A stretch of DNA of 64,000 bases from UBA6168 sp965222975 (lineage in GTDB: Bacteria; Bacteroidota; Bacteroidia; Chitinophagales; Saprospiraceae). The position numbers and the translations under genes were made by a program. Below, one piece after another: positions 51,096-60,079 of this stretch; position 1 is the first letter of the stretch, and every line of letters starts with the position of its first letter. The stretch lies in the NCBI GenBank assembly GCA_965222975.1, contig CBDCVJ010000055.1:1-64000 (forward strand), read 5' to 3'. The notes beneath the pieces were generated by a model. It saw nothing but the letters and a program-made list of their open reading frames with translations. It did not search any database and was not told the origin of the DNA.

Positions 51096-51533
51096 ATGAA
51101 TTTCTCAAAAAGCGTTTTTTCAATCATGGCGTTGATTCTTTCCGCCAATTTCATTACTGCACAAGTACAAGCCAACGATGACTTAGCTTTCGTAGAGCAT
51201 ATTACCAGCACCGAAATCGAGAAACCAAAAACGAGGCCGATTGAATCCAATACCAAAGATGTGGTCAAGGAAATCCGTCAACACCTTAAAAACAACCTTG
51301 TATTCCCCGCAGAATTCAAGGAGTTTTACAACGAAGGCGTCAAATTGACCGCCTCCTGTAAAGTCACGGAATCAGGTGAAATAGAAAATATAGTCGTGGA
51401 AGACAATGGCAATAAGATATTAGGAAGACAGGTAAAGCAAGAATTGAAAAAACTGAAAACCGTGACCCCTGTAATAGAGGATGGGGAACTGGTGGCCAAA
51501 AACATCATTGTACCAGTAGTATTTGAACTGTGA
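51096..51533 (+). CDS. Small exported protein with TonB-C-like domain
   Basis: The 145-residue product has a signal peptide (MNFSKSVFSIMALILSANFI, cleavage near TAQ). A linker with KPKTRPI follows, then a domain like the C-terminal fold of TonB (VKEIRQHLKNNLVFPAEFKE, then GVKLTASCKVTESGEIENIV, ending IIVPVVFEL). It lacks the membrane anchor and Pro-rich span of a true TonB, so it is not an energy transducer of the classic kind. It is more likely a free periplasmic or secreted TonB-C-type domain. It is preceded by a copy of the regulatory module and by the hybrid kinase, which may control it. Confidence 0.7.
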   Translation: MNFSKSVFSIMALILSANFITAQVQANDDLAFVEHITSTEIEKPKTRPIESNTKDVVKEIRQHLKNNLVFPAEFKEFYNEGVKLTASCKVTESGEIENIVVEDNGNKILGRQVKQELKKLKTVTPVIEDGELVAKNIIVPVVFEL

Positions 51534-51720
51534 TAAGCAATTGAGTCCCTCTATCCTCCAACTTTCACCGAGTTGGTTTTTTCAAAGAACAAGACAGAAT
51601 TTTTCACAGCCCAAGTCAAACACATTGCCCTTTTCACAGAAGGTTGGGGAGTATGCCGTAAACTTTCATGCAAGCATGACAGGTACACCCCTAATCTCCT
51701 GATCTAATGCCTTCAGATTC

Positions 51721-52527
51721 ATGAACCATTCAATAAATCCACGCCCTTTCAACCATGCCGCAGGCAGGAAAAGGGATGAACTTTTAGCAAAAACATTGGC
51801 AACCTCTACCCAGCAGTTTCTGCAAAATTTCCGCTTTGAAAATGGGATGCTTGGATTGGATTTGGGCTGTGGAATGGGTGACATAACACTGCAATTACGA
51901 TCATTGGTTGGGCAGGAGGGCAAAATGATCGGCCTAGATGCCGATGCCACAAATGTGAACATTGCAAAAGAGAAAGCCGCTTCCAACAACCAAAGCCATG
52001 TCCGGTTTTTTCAAAAAAACCTCTCTGGGTGGGAGGAAAACGAACGGTACAATTTCGTTTACAGCCGTCTGCTGTTCAATCAATTGGCCCAGCCAATGAA
52101 AGTGCTGCAACTAATTTTCCAAAGCCTGAAAAAAGGTGGCTGGGTGATGATAGAAGATATAAACCTGTCCAATTGCCATTGCTACCCTAACAGCTATGCC
52201 TTTGAGCGGTACGTGGAATTGGTGACGGAACTGAATAAACGCCTGGGCATCAATGCCAGCACAGGCAGCCAGTTCGGCGCCATGCTCCGAAATGCCAACT
52301 TTGAACACATACAGGTACAAGCGACCCAGCCTACTTTTTTGCAGAACGGGAGCAAACGGATCCTTTCGCTTTCACTGGAAAATGCGTTTGACCCACTGCT
52401 CACCGAGCAACTGGCTACCGTGTCCGAACTCCAGGCATTGCTGCTCGAACTCAAAACATTTGAAAACCGACTGGATACCCTGATCGCCTTGCCCAGCATT
52501 TATCAGGCATGGGGGTATAAAGGGTAG
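51721..52527 (+). CDS. Class I SAM-dependent methyltransferase
   Basis: This 268-residue cytoplasmic enzyme has a Rossmann-like methyltransferase core. Motif I reads GLDLGCGMGDITLQ (about 43-56), motif II is MIGLDADATNVNIAKEKA, motif IV is NFVYSRLLFNQL and the post-motif block LKKGGWVMIEDINLS contains the acidic turn. It resembles UbiE/Coq5-like or methyltransferase 25/31 domains; the acceptor is not known. The C-terminal third is a helical cap. A palindrome separates it from the lipoxygenase-like gene 188 bp downstream on the same strand, and both could belong to one lipid or secondary metabolite pathway. Confidence 0.85.
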   Translation: MNHSINPRPFNHAAGRKRDELLAKTLATSTQQFLQNFRFENGMLGLDLGCGMGDITLQLRSLVGQEGKMIGLDADATNVNIAKEKAASNNQSHVRFFQKNLSGWEENERYNFVYSRLLFNQLAQPMKVLQLIFQSLKKGGWVMIEDINLSNCHCYPNSYAFERYVELVTELNKRLGINASTGSQFGAMLRNANFEHIQVQATQPTFLQNGSKRILSLSLENAFDPLLTEQLATVSELQALLLELKTFENRLDTLIALPSIYQAWGYKG

Positions 52528-52540
52528 CCTTTTATTCAAA

Positions 52541-52698
52541 AATTCTGCTCATCACCATTACAGGGTGGAGCGAGATTTAATAAATCTTTGAGATTTAGCA
52601 AATCAGGTTGACTAACGCTGGATTTGCTAAATTTTCAAAATTTAGTAAATCTCTTTTCAAATTACATTTCACCCTTTAATGGAGATGAGCGAATAATT
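52541..52698. repeat. 158-bp palindromic element (GATTTAGCAAATC type)
   Basis: Outer arms TGCTCATCACCATTACAGGG and its inverse near CCCTTTAATGGAGATGAGCG enclose inner arms GAGATTTAGCAAATC and GATTTGCTAAATT, the latter repeated as related words. The whole unit folds on itself. It lies between the methyltransferase and lipoxygenase genes. Confidence 0.75.
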
Positions 52699-52715
52699 CT
52701 CAAATCATTCCAATC

Positions 52716-54164
52716 ATGAAATCAGATACTTTCGCATTAGCCTTGCACCCACATTTTGTCAACCAATCTGCTTTTTTGAAATCTTCGCATAAACCGTTGG
52801 AATTGACACACGACCCAAAATATCCTGCCATTGCGCCCCCTCGGGTTGCGGAGGTGGAAGCACATGAAAAATGGCAATATGAGTGGATACGGATACTAAA
52901 ATGGGGCTGGCGGCAATGCACCTATTTCCCTTTGGCGGCTTTTGAATACCTGACCAATAAACCCGTTCGGAAAGTCGAGGACACTGAATTTGCCAACATT
53001 TTTGCCGATACCCTTTGCAGTAAATTCCTGACTTCGGAACTGACAGCGGAGGACCGTTCTTTTTTTGCAGAATGCCTAAAAAAAGAAGCGCCCGAATCAG
53101 TTTTTTACAAAGCCGATTACAGCATCATGAACAATGCAACGCCCGATGAAGGCATTTTTGCAGCACCCAGCGTCAGTCTGTTCAAACAGAAAAGCGAATC
53201 TGAATTGGCCCCCATCGCCATAAAGATGAACGGGCATTGTTTGACACCCGACGATGGCCATGCCTGGGATTTGGCAAAACTGTTCGTCATGCAGGCCTGC
53301 AATTATATGGTCGTTCTGGCAGAACACCCTTTGGTACATTTTCCGATGGACCCGATCAATGTCTGTACCCTGAAATTGCCCAAATCGCATATCATGCGCC
53401 AATTGTTGGAGCCTCATTTGAAATACCAGATCCGGGTAAATGATGGCGCACGATATTCCCCAGAATCAGTTAAACGCCCCAACCAGGATGGCATCTATAC
53501 CCCCTTTTACGGCGACACGTCGAGCTTGACAACAGCTACTTATTCAGGGCAAAAAAACCAGCAGTCCTTTGAGCCTTATGAGTTCAAGATGCAGCCAAAA
53601 CAAGTGCCTTTCGCTTATGGGAAATATTTGAAAGCCTACTTTGATACGATCTATGGTTTTGTAAAAAAAGTAGTGGAACAGGTGGACAAAAGCGATCCAT
53701 TGATCCGGGATTGGGCAGATGAAATCGCCAAATGGACGCCCGGCTTTCCCACTGGCAGGGAGATCATCAAAGATGACAATTTGGAAAAATGCCTAACGGT
53801 TTTTATTTACGATGTAGCGATCGAGCACTCGGCTGACCATGAGGTGTATTCCCAAATCCCATTGGATATTATGCCTTGTCGAATTCGAATAGCTCCGCCA
53901 AAATCCAAATCCATTCCCGCATTTGATTATGCAAAAATCAGAAACCGACGCGATGCCTTGCAACACCGCTTGGCTTGGGCCATGTTTTTCAAACCCAGTA
54001 ATATCACCTTGCTCGAGGACACGAAATACCCCTTCCAATCTCCGGAACTGAAACAATTGAACACGGAATTTTTACAAGAATTGAAAAAAACGGATAAGCG
54101 GATGCGCCAAGTTGCTCCCAATTTTCCACGGCTTCACAAATTGGCAAGGAGTATCCAGTACTGA
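52716..54164 (+). CDS. Divergent lipoxygenase-family protein
   Basis: Lipoxygenases use non-haem iron to add O2 to polyunsaturated fatty acids. This 482-residue protein matches their catalytic domain in order. WDLAK (185-188 for the AK region) is followed by His204 and His208, aligning with the first two iron ligands (spacing 4 instead of the usual 5). SHIMRQLLEPHLKYQIRVND at 224-243 aligns with HPxxKLLxPHxRYTxxIN. A helix FAYGKYLKAYFDTIYGFVKK comes next, and then the block IEHSADHEVYSQIPLDIMPC (369-388). There His371 and His375 align with the third His and the following Asn/His ligand. The usual C-terminal Ile ligand is replaced by Tyr482. It lacks the N-terminal PLAT domain. No signal peptide is visible. 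Bacterial lipoxygenases are uncommon, and activity needs testing. Confidence 0.75.
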   Translation: MKSDTFALALHPHFVNQSAFLKSSHKPLELTHDPKYPAIAPPRVAEVEAHEKWQYEWIRILKWGWRQCTYFPLAAFEYLTNKPVRKVEDTEFANIFADTLCSKFLTSELTAEDRSFFAECLKKEAPESVFYKADYSIMNNATPDEGIFAAPSVSLFKQKSESELAPIAIKMNGHCLTPDDGHAWDLAKLFVMQACNYMVVLAEHPLVHFPMDPINVCTLKLPKSHIMRQLLEPHLKYQIRVNDGARYSPESVKRPNQDGIYTPFYGDTSSLTTATYSGQKNQQSFEPYEFKMQPKQVPFAYGKYLKAYFDTIYGFVKKVVEQVDKSDPLIRDWADEIAKWTPGFPTGREIIKDDNLEKCLTVFIYDVAIEHSADHEVYSQIPLDIMPCRIRIAPPKSKSIPAFDYAKIRNRRDALQHRLAWAMFFKPSNITLLEDTKYPFQSPELKQLNTEFLQELKKTDKRMRQVAPNFPRLHKLARSIQY

Positions 54165-54225
54165 TTCTTTTCAAAAAGGGAAGAATTTGGCGGACGCCCG
54201 AATGTGACCCACAAGCAACTCATTG

Positions 54226-54356
54226 TCAGTCAGTTACATTCTATCCTTTCCTCCTTCATGCGACTTTATTGGTAAAGATTTTTGCCCTTTGGGACTTTAT
54301 TGGAAATGATTGACCAATGAGTGGAAAGGAGGTTTTTGCCCCTGCCTGCACCTTTG
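54226..54356 (+). promoter_or_regulatory. Shared regulatory module, copy B
   Basis: Homologous to 50783-50912 over its whole length with few indels. ATTGG boxes at 54268 and 54299 keep the 31-bp spacing, TTGACCAAT is at 54310 and CACCTTTG is at 54349-54356. The ATG of the 1841-residue T9SS gene is 45 bases after the TTTG, a typical Bacteroidota leader length, so this copy is probably its promoter. Confidence 0.75.
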
Positions 54357-54397
54357 TTTCACAATTTTAAATAACATTTTTTTAAAACACATAAACC

Positions 54398-57300
54398 ATG
54401 AAAAATTTCAAAAACACCCTTAATTTCAAAAACACCGACAACCATTTTTTATCTAAAAAATATTGGTTTGTCCTCCTTTTCATCATGACCTGCACCGCAG
54501 CCCATGCCCAAAAAGTCTGGGACGGCTCTACCGGCATTAACTGGCATACAGCTTCCAATTGGACGCCATCTGGAGTGCCGGACTCGGGCGATGATGTCAT
54601 CATCCCAGACGTGGCCAACGACCCCGTCATTTCTGGCATCACGGCAGCCCTTGCCAAATCGGTAAAGGTGGAAACAGGCGGTCTTTTAACCATCAACAAC
54701 GGAGGCTCACTGACCATTGACAGCAGCTCAGCGGAGGCGTTGAAAATCAACGGTACGGTCAATAATGACGGCATCTTGGATATCGGGCAAAACGGCGGGG
54801 CCAACAGCATCGGTAACGAAGGCATTGAGGTTGTTGGTGGCTACCTGACCAATGGCAGCAGTGGCACCATCAACATTGACAACACTGATTTTAGTGCCTT
54901 GAGGATTTCAAGTGGGAATATGGACAACCTTGGCCTTATCAACATTGGCCAGAACGGTGGGGCAACAAATATTACCAGCGATGGAATGGTCATTCGGGGG
55001 CCGCTCAACAATGACGGTGGCATCATCAATATTGACAATGTAGAAGGGCCAGGCATGAGCAACAAATTTGGGGGCAATGTCCTCAATTCGGGCATCCTCA
55101 ATATTGGGCAAAATGGAGGGAACAGGAATATCGAAGGATTTGGCATACTCCAGGAAACGACCATCTACAACCAAAACGGTGGTGTAATCAATATTGACAA
55201 TACAGGTGACCCTGGTATATCATCCGAACACAATTTTATCAATGAAGGAACCCTTAACATTGGGCTGAACGGAGGGGCGGACAATATTATCGATGAAGGC
55301 ATTTATGCAGAACAAGGCACTTTTGACAACAAGAACGGAGGGGTAATCAACATCGCTAATACCGAAGGGGGCGGCATCTTTAGCGAAAATGATGGTTTTA
55401 CCAACGAGGGAACTCTTAACATTGGGCTGAACGGAGGGGCGGACAATATTGGCGGGGATGGCATTTTTGCAGATGGCACTTTTGACAACATGAATGGAGG
55501 GGTAATCAACATCGCTAATACTTCTGAGGACGGCATCTATAGTCGGGATTTTGTTTTTACCAACGAGGGAACCCTTAACATCGGGCTAAATGGTGGGGCG
55601 GACAATATTGGCGGGAATGGCATTACAGTAAGAAACAGCACTTTTGACAACATGGATGGAGGGCTTATCAACATCGAGAATACTACTGGGAGTGGCATCA
55701 ACAACTCCTTTAATGGTAAATTCACAAACTATGCTTGTGCTCAAATTTTCCTTTATCAAAAATTGGAAGTTTTGAGCGGCAGTTCGTTTTTCAACAACGA
55801 TGGCCTGCTCTACCTCAACACCTCAGAGAGCCATAACATTTCCGATAAATTCACCAACAACGGCATCGTCGAGGATGTTCAGGGAGGTTTTTCTGGTGGA
55901 ACGAACAATGATGTCATCATAGCCCCTTTCTCATTCAGTTGCCCTCTCAGCGATGCCCTGCAAATCGGTTCAGCGAACAGTTTCACAATATTGGACGAAT
56001 GGTTTCATGACCCAGCTTTAACAAACAAGGCGGGTAATTACGACCAGACCAACAACCATTTTTTGCCAACCAACCTCTCTGCTGGTGCAAATACCTTGTA
56101 TTTTACTGCAAGTGATGGTTCGTGTACTTACGATGTTTCAATAGAGGTTACTACCCCCACTGTTGGTACGCGTACATGGAACGGTTCGGAAAGCACCGAC
56201 TGGGATGCTCCCTGCAACTGGACTCCATACGCCGTACCTACTTCAGATGATGATGTAATCATCCCGGACGTGACCAACGACCCCGTCATCTCGGGCACCA
56301 CGGTAGCCCTTGCCAAATCGGTAAAGGTGGAGACAGGTGGCTTTTTGACCATCAACAACGGAGGCTCACTGACCATTGACAACAGCTCATCGGAGGCCTT
56401 GAAAATCAGCGGTACGGTCAATAATGACGGCATCTTGGATATCGGGCAAAACGGCGGGGCCAACAGTATCGGTAACGAAGGCATCGAGGTGGCTGGTGGC
56501 TACCTGACCAATGGCAGCAATGGCACCATCAACATTGACAACACTGATTTTAGTGCATTGGGGATTTCAAGTGGGAACTTGGACAACCTTGGAGTTTTTA
56601 ATATTGGCCAGAACGGTGGGGCAACAAATATCAGTAGCGATGGAATATTCATTTCAGGCTTGCTCAACAATAATGGTGGCACCATCAATATTGACAATGT
56701 AGAATCGATAGGCTTAGGCACCGGTTCAGGGGGCAATCTCCTCAATTCGGGCATCCTCAATATTGGCCAAAACGGGGGGAACGGAAATATTGGAGGAAGT
56801 GGCATATATCAAAAAACGACTATCCACAACCAAAGCGGGGGTGAAATCAATATTGACAATACAGGTGATGATGGTATGTTTTCCAGTAACAATTTTTCCA
56901 ATGAAGGAACCCTAAACATCGGGCTGAACGGAGGGGCAGACAATATTGGCCAGAATGGTCTTGTGGTATTTAATGGCACTTTTGATAACAAGAACGGAGG
57001 GGTAATCAACATCGCCAATACCTCTCAGAAAGGCATCTTTAACACAGAAGATGTTGAATTCACCAACGAGGGAATTCTTAACATCGGGCTGAACGGTGGG
57101 GCAGGCAATATTGGCGGGGATGGCATTGAAGTAAGACGCAGCACTTTTGGTAACAAGAACGGAGGGGTAACCAACATTGATAATACCACTGGGAACGGCT
57201 TCTTCAACTCCTTTCAAGGTGAATTCACCAACGAGGGAACCCTTAACATCGGGCTGAACGGAGGGGCGGACAATATTGGCGGGGATGGCATTGAGGTATT

Positions 57301-59923
57301 TAAAGGCACTTTTGACAACAAAAACGGAGGGGTAACCAACATTGATAATACCACTGGGAGCGGCATCTTCAACTCCTTTCAAGGTGAATTCACCAACCAC
57401 GCTTGTGCCAGGATTTTCCTTTATCAAAAATTGAATGTGGAGAGCTTTAGTTCGTTTTTCAACAACGATGGCCTGCTCTACCTCAACACCTCTGAGAGCC
57501 ACGACATTTCCAATACATTTACCAACAACGGCATCGTCGAGGATGTACAGGGAGGATTCTCTGGCGGCATCAACGATGAAATCATCGTCGCTCCTACTAC
57601 GTCGAACGACTGCCAAGAGGTAAGTCCGACTTTCGGCCTCGGCACAACCGTTGACTTCAACATCCTCGGTATTTACACTGATGCAAATGCGGCCCAATCC
57701 GCCGGGACGTACGACGTGGGCACGAACACCTTCACACCTACCAATATCTTGCCTCAGGGAACCTCTGTTTTCTATGTGAAAATAGAAGACCCTGTGGGAA
57801 GCTGCTCCCGTACCGTAGAATGGACAGTGAACAGCACTTCGGCGGTGGTCACTTGCTACCTCGACAGCGATAGTGATGGCTACGGCGACCCGGCCATCAG
57901 TCAGGAATATTGCGAAACCTGTGGCACCGGCTATGTTTTGGACAATACCGACTGTGATGATACTGATGCCGATGAATTCCCCGGCCAGGTCTGGTACGAG
58001 GATGGCGACGGCGACAACTACTCCTCTGGAACGACCCAAACGGCCTGTGAACGCCCTACCGGGTTCAAGACAGCCAACGAACTGGTCAACACCACCGACC
58101 TTGACTGCAACGACAGTGATGCGGCCATCAACCCCGGCGCTGCCGAAATATGTGACAACATAGACAACAACTGCGACGGCCAAACCGACGAGGGCGTGCA
58201 GACCACCTTCTACGCTGATACCGACGGTGACGGCTTCGGTGACCCGGCCGTTACCACAATGGCCTGTTCTGCACCAACGGGCTATGTGTCAGATAATGCC
58301 GACTGCGACGACTCAGATGCGAACGTCAACCCACTGGCCACCGAGACCTGCAACGGCATTGACGACGACTGCGACGGCCTCACCGACACGGACGACCCGT
58401 CCCTGATTGATAACGACGACCCGGTCATCACCTGCCCCGCCAACATCACCGTGGACAACGACCCCGGCATCTGCGGGGCGACCGTCAGCTACACCGTGAC
58501 CGCTACTGATAACTGTGCCAGTCCAACTGTCCAGCAAACAGATGGCCTTGGTAGCGGCTCTGATTTCCCCGTCGGCGTGACCACCGAGAGCTACACGGCC
58601 ACGGATGCCTCCGGCAACCAGGCGTCCTGTTCCTTCACCGTGACCGTCGAGAAAACAGGCGACCCTGACCTGTTTTATGCCTATACTGTAATTGGTTTCA
58701 AAGAAGTGAAGATGAAGGAAAACACCGTGCTCGGCGGTGGCGTCGGCGTCGTGAACGCAGGCAAAAAGGCAAAGCTGGAAGATGGTACCATGGTGACGGC
58801 AACGAACACTTTCGTCATGTCGCCCGTCCTTGAACTGGACGGCGGCAGCCAGGTGACCGACCACTATCAAGGGCAGGTGGACATCAACCTGCTGCCCACT
58901 TTCCAACAGGGCAGTGCCTGCGGCAACGATGTGGACATACCCGACAACAGCGCCCCGGTCACACTGGACCAGGACTGTTACGGAAAGATCGAAGTGGGCA
59001 AGAACGTCGGTATCACCTTCTCCGGCCATGCCACGGTGAACGTTGAGAAAATAGAACTGAAAGAAGGGGCATCCGTCTTTTTCGGTCAGGACACCGACCT
59101 GCTGGTCGAAGAGAAGTTCGAGGGAGAGAAGGAACTGTTCCTTTCAAACAGCAGCCACGAGGTCTGGATTTATGCCCAAGGAGAGGCAGAGTTCAAGGAG
59201 AACAGTTACGTGTCCTGCAACCTCTACACCAAGGAGAAGCTAAAGGTGGAAAAGGACTCCGACATGACTGGGCTGTTCATCAGCGAGGACAAGGTGGAGT
59301 CGAAGGAGGGCACCACCTGGAACTGGAACCCCACCTATTGCCCGTTGGCACCACCGCCATCGCTGTTGGTGGAACAGGTTCAGTTCGAGGCATTTGCACA
59401 TGAGATGGATGGTCAACCTGTAGTGGACCTGAACTGGCTGACAAAAGGCGGCTTTGGGAACGGGAACTTCGTGGTAGAAAAATCAAGGGACGGCATCCGG
59501 TTTGAAAAAGTGGCCGAAGAGCCGAACTACAGCATCGGGACAGCGGCAAGGGCATATTCCTCCGCCGATCCCTCACCGAAAGAAGGGGAATGGCTCTACC
59601 GCCTGAAATTTATCCTCAACAATGGCGACAGTGGCTATTCGGAAAAGAAAAGGGTTTTCATCGAACTGCCGGACGGATATATCCTTTACCCCAACCCTGC
59701 CTCCGACCAGGTACATCTATTACTGAAATCCAGTGCAGGGAAACCTGCCCTGCTGCAGATCGTAAACGGGCTGGGTACAGTTGTACAGGTACGGCAGGTG
59801 GAAAAACTGCCAGAAACCCCGCTGACCTTTGACCTGGATGGTTTCAGGGACGGCATCTACTGGCTGAACATTCAGGTGGAGGGAAGGAAGGCACGGACGT
59901 TGAAGTTCGTCGTAGCAAAATGA
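54398..59923 (+). CDS. 1841-residue repeat T9SS protein with MopE-like and HYR domains
   Basis: Secreted or surface protein. A signal peptide (core YWFVLLFIMTCTAAHAQ, near residues 24-40) is followed by a nearly duplicated half. Each half starts AxxWTPxxVPxxxDDVIIPD and contains six beta-helix-like units of about 38 residues with NIGxNGGAxNIGxDGI and NIxNTxGxGI. Each half ends with FTNHACARIFLYQKL-type sequence. The two halves span roughly 54520-55960 and 56180-57620. MopE-type metal-binding repeats follow (YxDxDxDGYGDP and NCDGQTDEG), then one HYR unit (CPANITVDNDPGICGATVSY), an Asp/Lys-rich beta region, and a sorting domain (ILYPNPASDQVHLLLKSSAG to VAK). The leader AAAACACATAAACCATG is shared with the gene at 816. 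The role is likely adhesion or metal-dependent surface assembly. Confidence 0.9.
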   Translation: MKNFKNTLNFKNTDNHFLSKKYWFVLLFIMTCTAAHAQKVWDGSTGINWHTASNWTPSGVPDSGDDVIIPDVANDPVISGITAALAKSVKVETGGLLTINNGGSLTIDSSSAEALKINGTVNNDGILDIGQNGGANSIGNEGIEVVGGYLTNGSSGTINIDNTDFSALRISSGNMDNLGLINIGQNGGATNITSDGMVIRGPLNNDGGIINIDNVEGPGMSNKFGGNVLNSGILNIGQNGGNRNIEGFGILQETTIYNQNGGVINIDNTGDPGISSEHNFINEGTLNIGLNGGADNIIDEGIYAEQGTFDNKNGGVINIANTEGGGIFSENDGFTNEGTLNIGLNGGADNIGGDGIFADGTFDNMNGGVINIANTSEDGIYSRDFVFTNEGTLNIGLNGGADNIGGNGITVRNSTFDNMDGGLINIENTTGSGINNSFNGKFTNYACAQIFLYQKLEVLSGSSFFNNDGLLYLNTSESHNISDKFTNNGIVEDVQGGFSGGTNNDVIIAPFSFSCPLSDALQIGSANSFTILDEWFHDPALTNKAGNYDQTNNHFLPTNLSAGANTLYFTASDGSCTYDVSIEVTTPTVGTRTWNGSESTDWDAPCNWTPYAVPTSDDDVIIPDVTNDPVISGTTVALAKSVKVETGGFLTINNGGSLTIDNSSSEALKISGTVNNDGILDIGQNGGANSIGNEGIEVAGGYLTNGSNGTINIDNTDFSALGISSGNLDNLGVFNIGQNGGATNISSDGIFISGLLNNNGGTINIDNVESIGLGTGSGGNLLNSGILNIGQNGGNGNIGGSGIYQKTTIHNQSGGEINIDNTGDDGMFSSNNFSNEGTLNIGLNGGADNIGQNGLVVFNGTFDNKNGGVINIANTSQKGIFNTEDVEFTNEGILNIGLNGGAGNIGGDGIEVRRSTFGNKNGGVTNIDNTTGNGFFNSFQGEFTNEGTLNIGLNGGADNIGGDGIEVFKGTFDNKNGGVTNIDNTTGSGIFNSFQGEFTNHACARIFLYQKLNVESFSSFFNNDGLLYLNTSESHDISNTFTNNGIVEDVQGGFSGGINDEIIVAPTTSNDCQEVSPTFGLGTTVDFNILGIYTDANAAQSAGTYDVGTNTFTPTNILPQGTSVFYVKIEDPVGSCSRTVEWTVNSTSAVVTCYLDSDSDGYGDPAISQEYCETCGTGYVLDNTDCDDTDADEFPGQVWYEDGDGDNYSSGTTQTACERPTGFKTANELVNTTDLDCNDSDAAINPGAAEICDNIDNNCDGQTDEGVQTTFYADTDGDGFGDPAVTTMACSAPTGYVSDNADCDDSDANVNPLATETCNGIDDDCDGLTDTDDPSLIDNDDPVITCPANITVDNDPGICGATVSYTVTATDNCASPTVQQTDGLGSGSDFPVGVTTESYTATDASGNQASCSFTVTVEKTGDPDLFYAYTVIGFKEVKMKENTVLGGGVGVVNAGKKAKLEDGTMVTATNTFVMSPVLELDGGSQVTDHYQGQVDINLLPTFQQGSACGNDVDIPDNSAPVTLDQDCYGKIEVGKNVGITFSGHATVNVEKIELKEGASVFFGQDTDLLVEEKFEGEKELFLSNSSHEVWIYAQGEAEFKENSYVSCNLYTKEKLKVEKDSDMTGLFISEDKVESKEGTTWNWNPTYCPLAPPPSLLVEQVQFEAFAHEMDGQPVVDLNWLTKGGFGNGNFVVEKSRDGIRFEKVAEEPNYSIGTAARAYSSADPSPKEGEWLYRLKFILNNGDSGYSEKKRVFIELPDGYILYPNPASDQVHLLLKSSAGKPALLQIVNGLGTVVQVRQVEKLPETPLTFDLDGFRDGIYWLNIQVEGRKARTLKFVVAK

Positions 59924-59972
59924 TGGGTGGTGAACAGCATCTAATAAAGCTGGTTTTTTCATAACCGCCAAT

Positions 59973-60006
59973 GGCCGAGCCCCGATTAGGAGGTTCGGCC
60001 TTTTTT
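59973..60006 (+). terminator. Rho-independent terminator
   Basis: GGCCGAGCC and GGTTCGGCC pair around a loop of about 10 bases and are followed by TTTTTT, 50 bp after the stop of the 1841-residue gene. Confidence 0.85.
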
Positions 60007-60079
60007 CATCTATGAATATTAAAAATTCGTTCTAAAAAGATCATTTCCTATCTTAGCCAAACCAAAGTACAAACAATCT

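Noticed and set aside
56912..58183. 423-codon minus-strand open frame
   Set aside because: Antisense shadow of the repeated T9SS gene; its sequence is Val/Ala-rich and repetitive with no domain.
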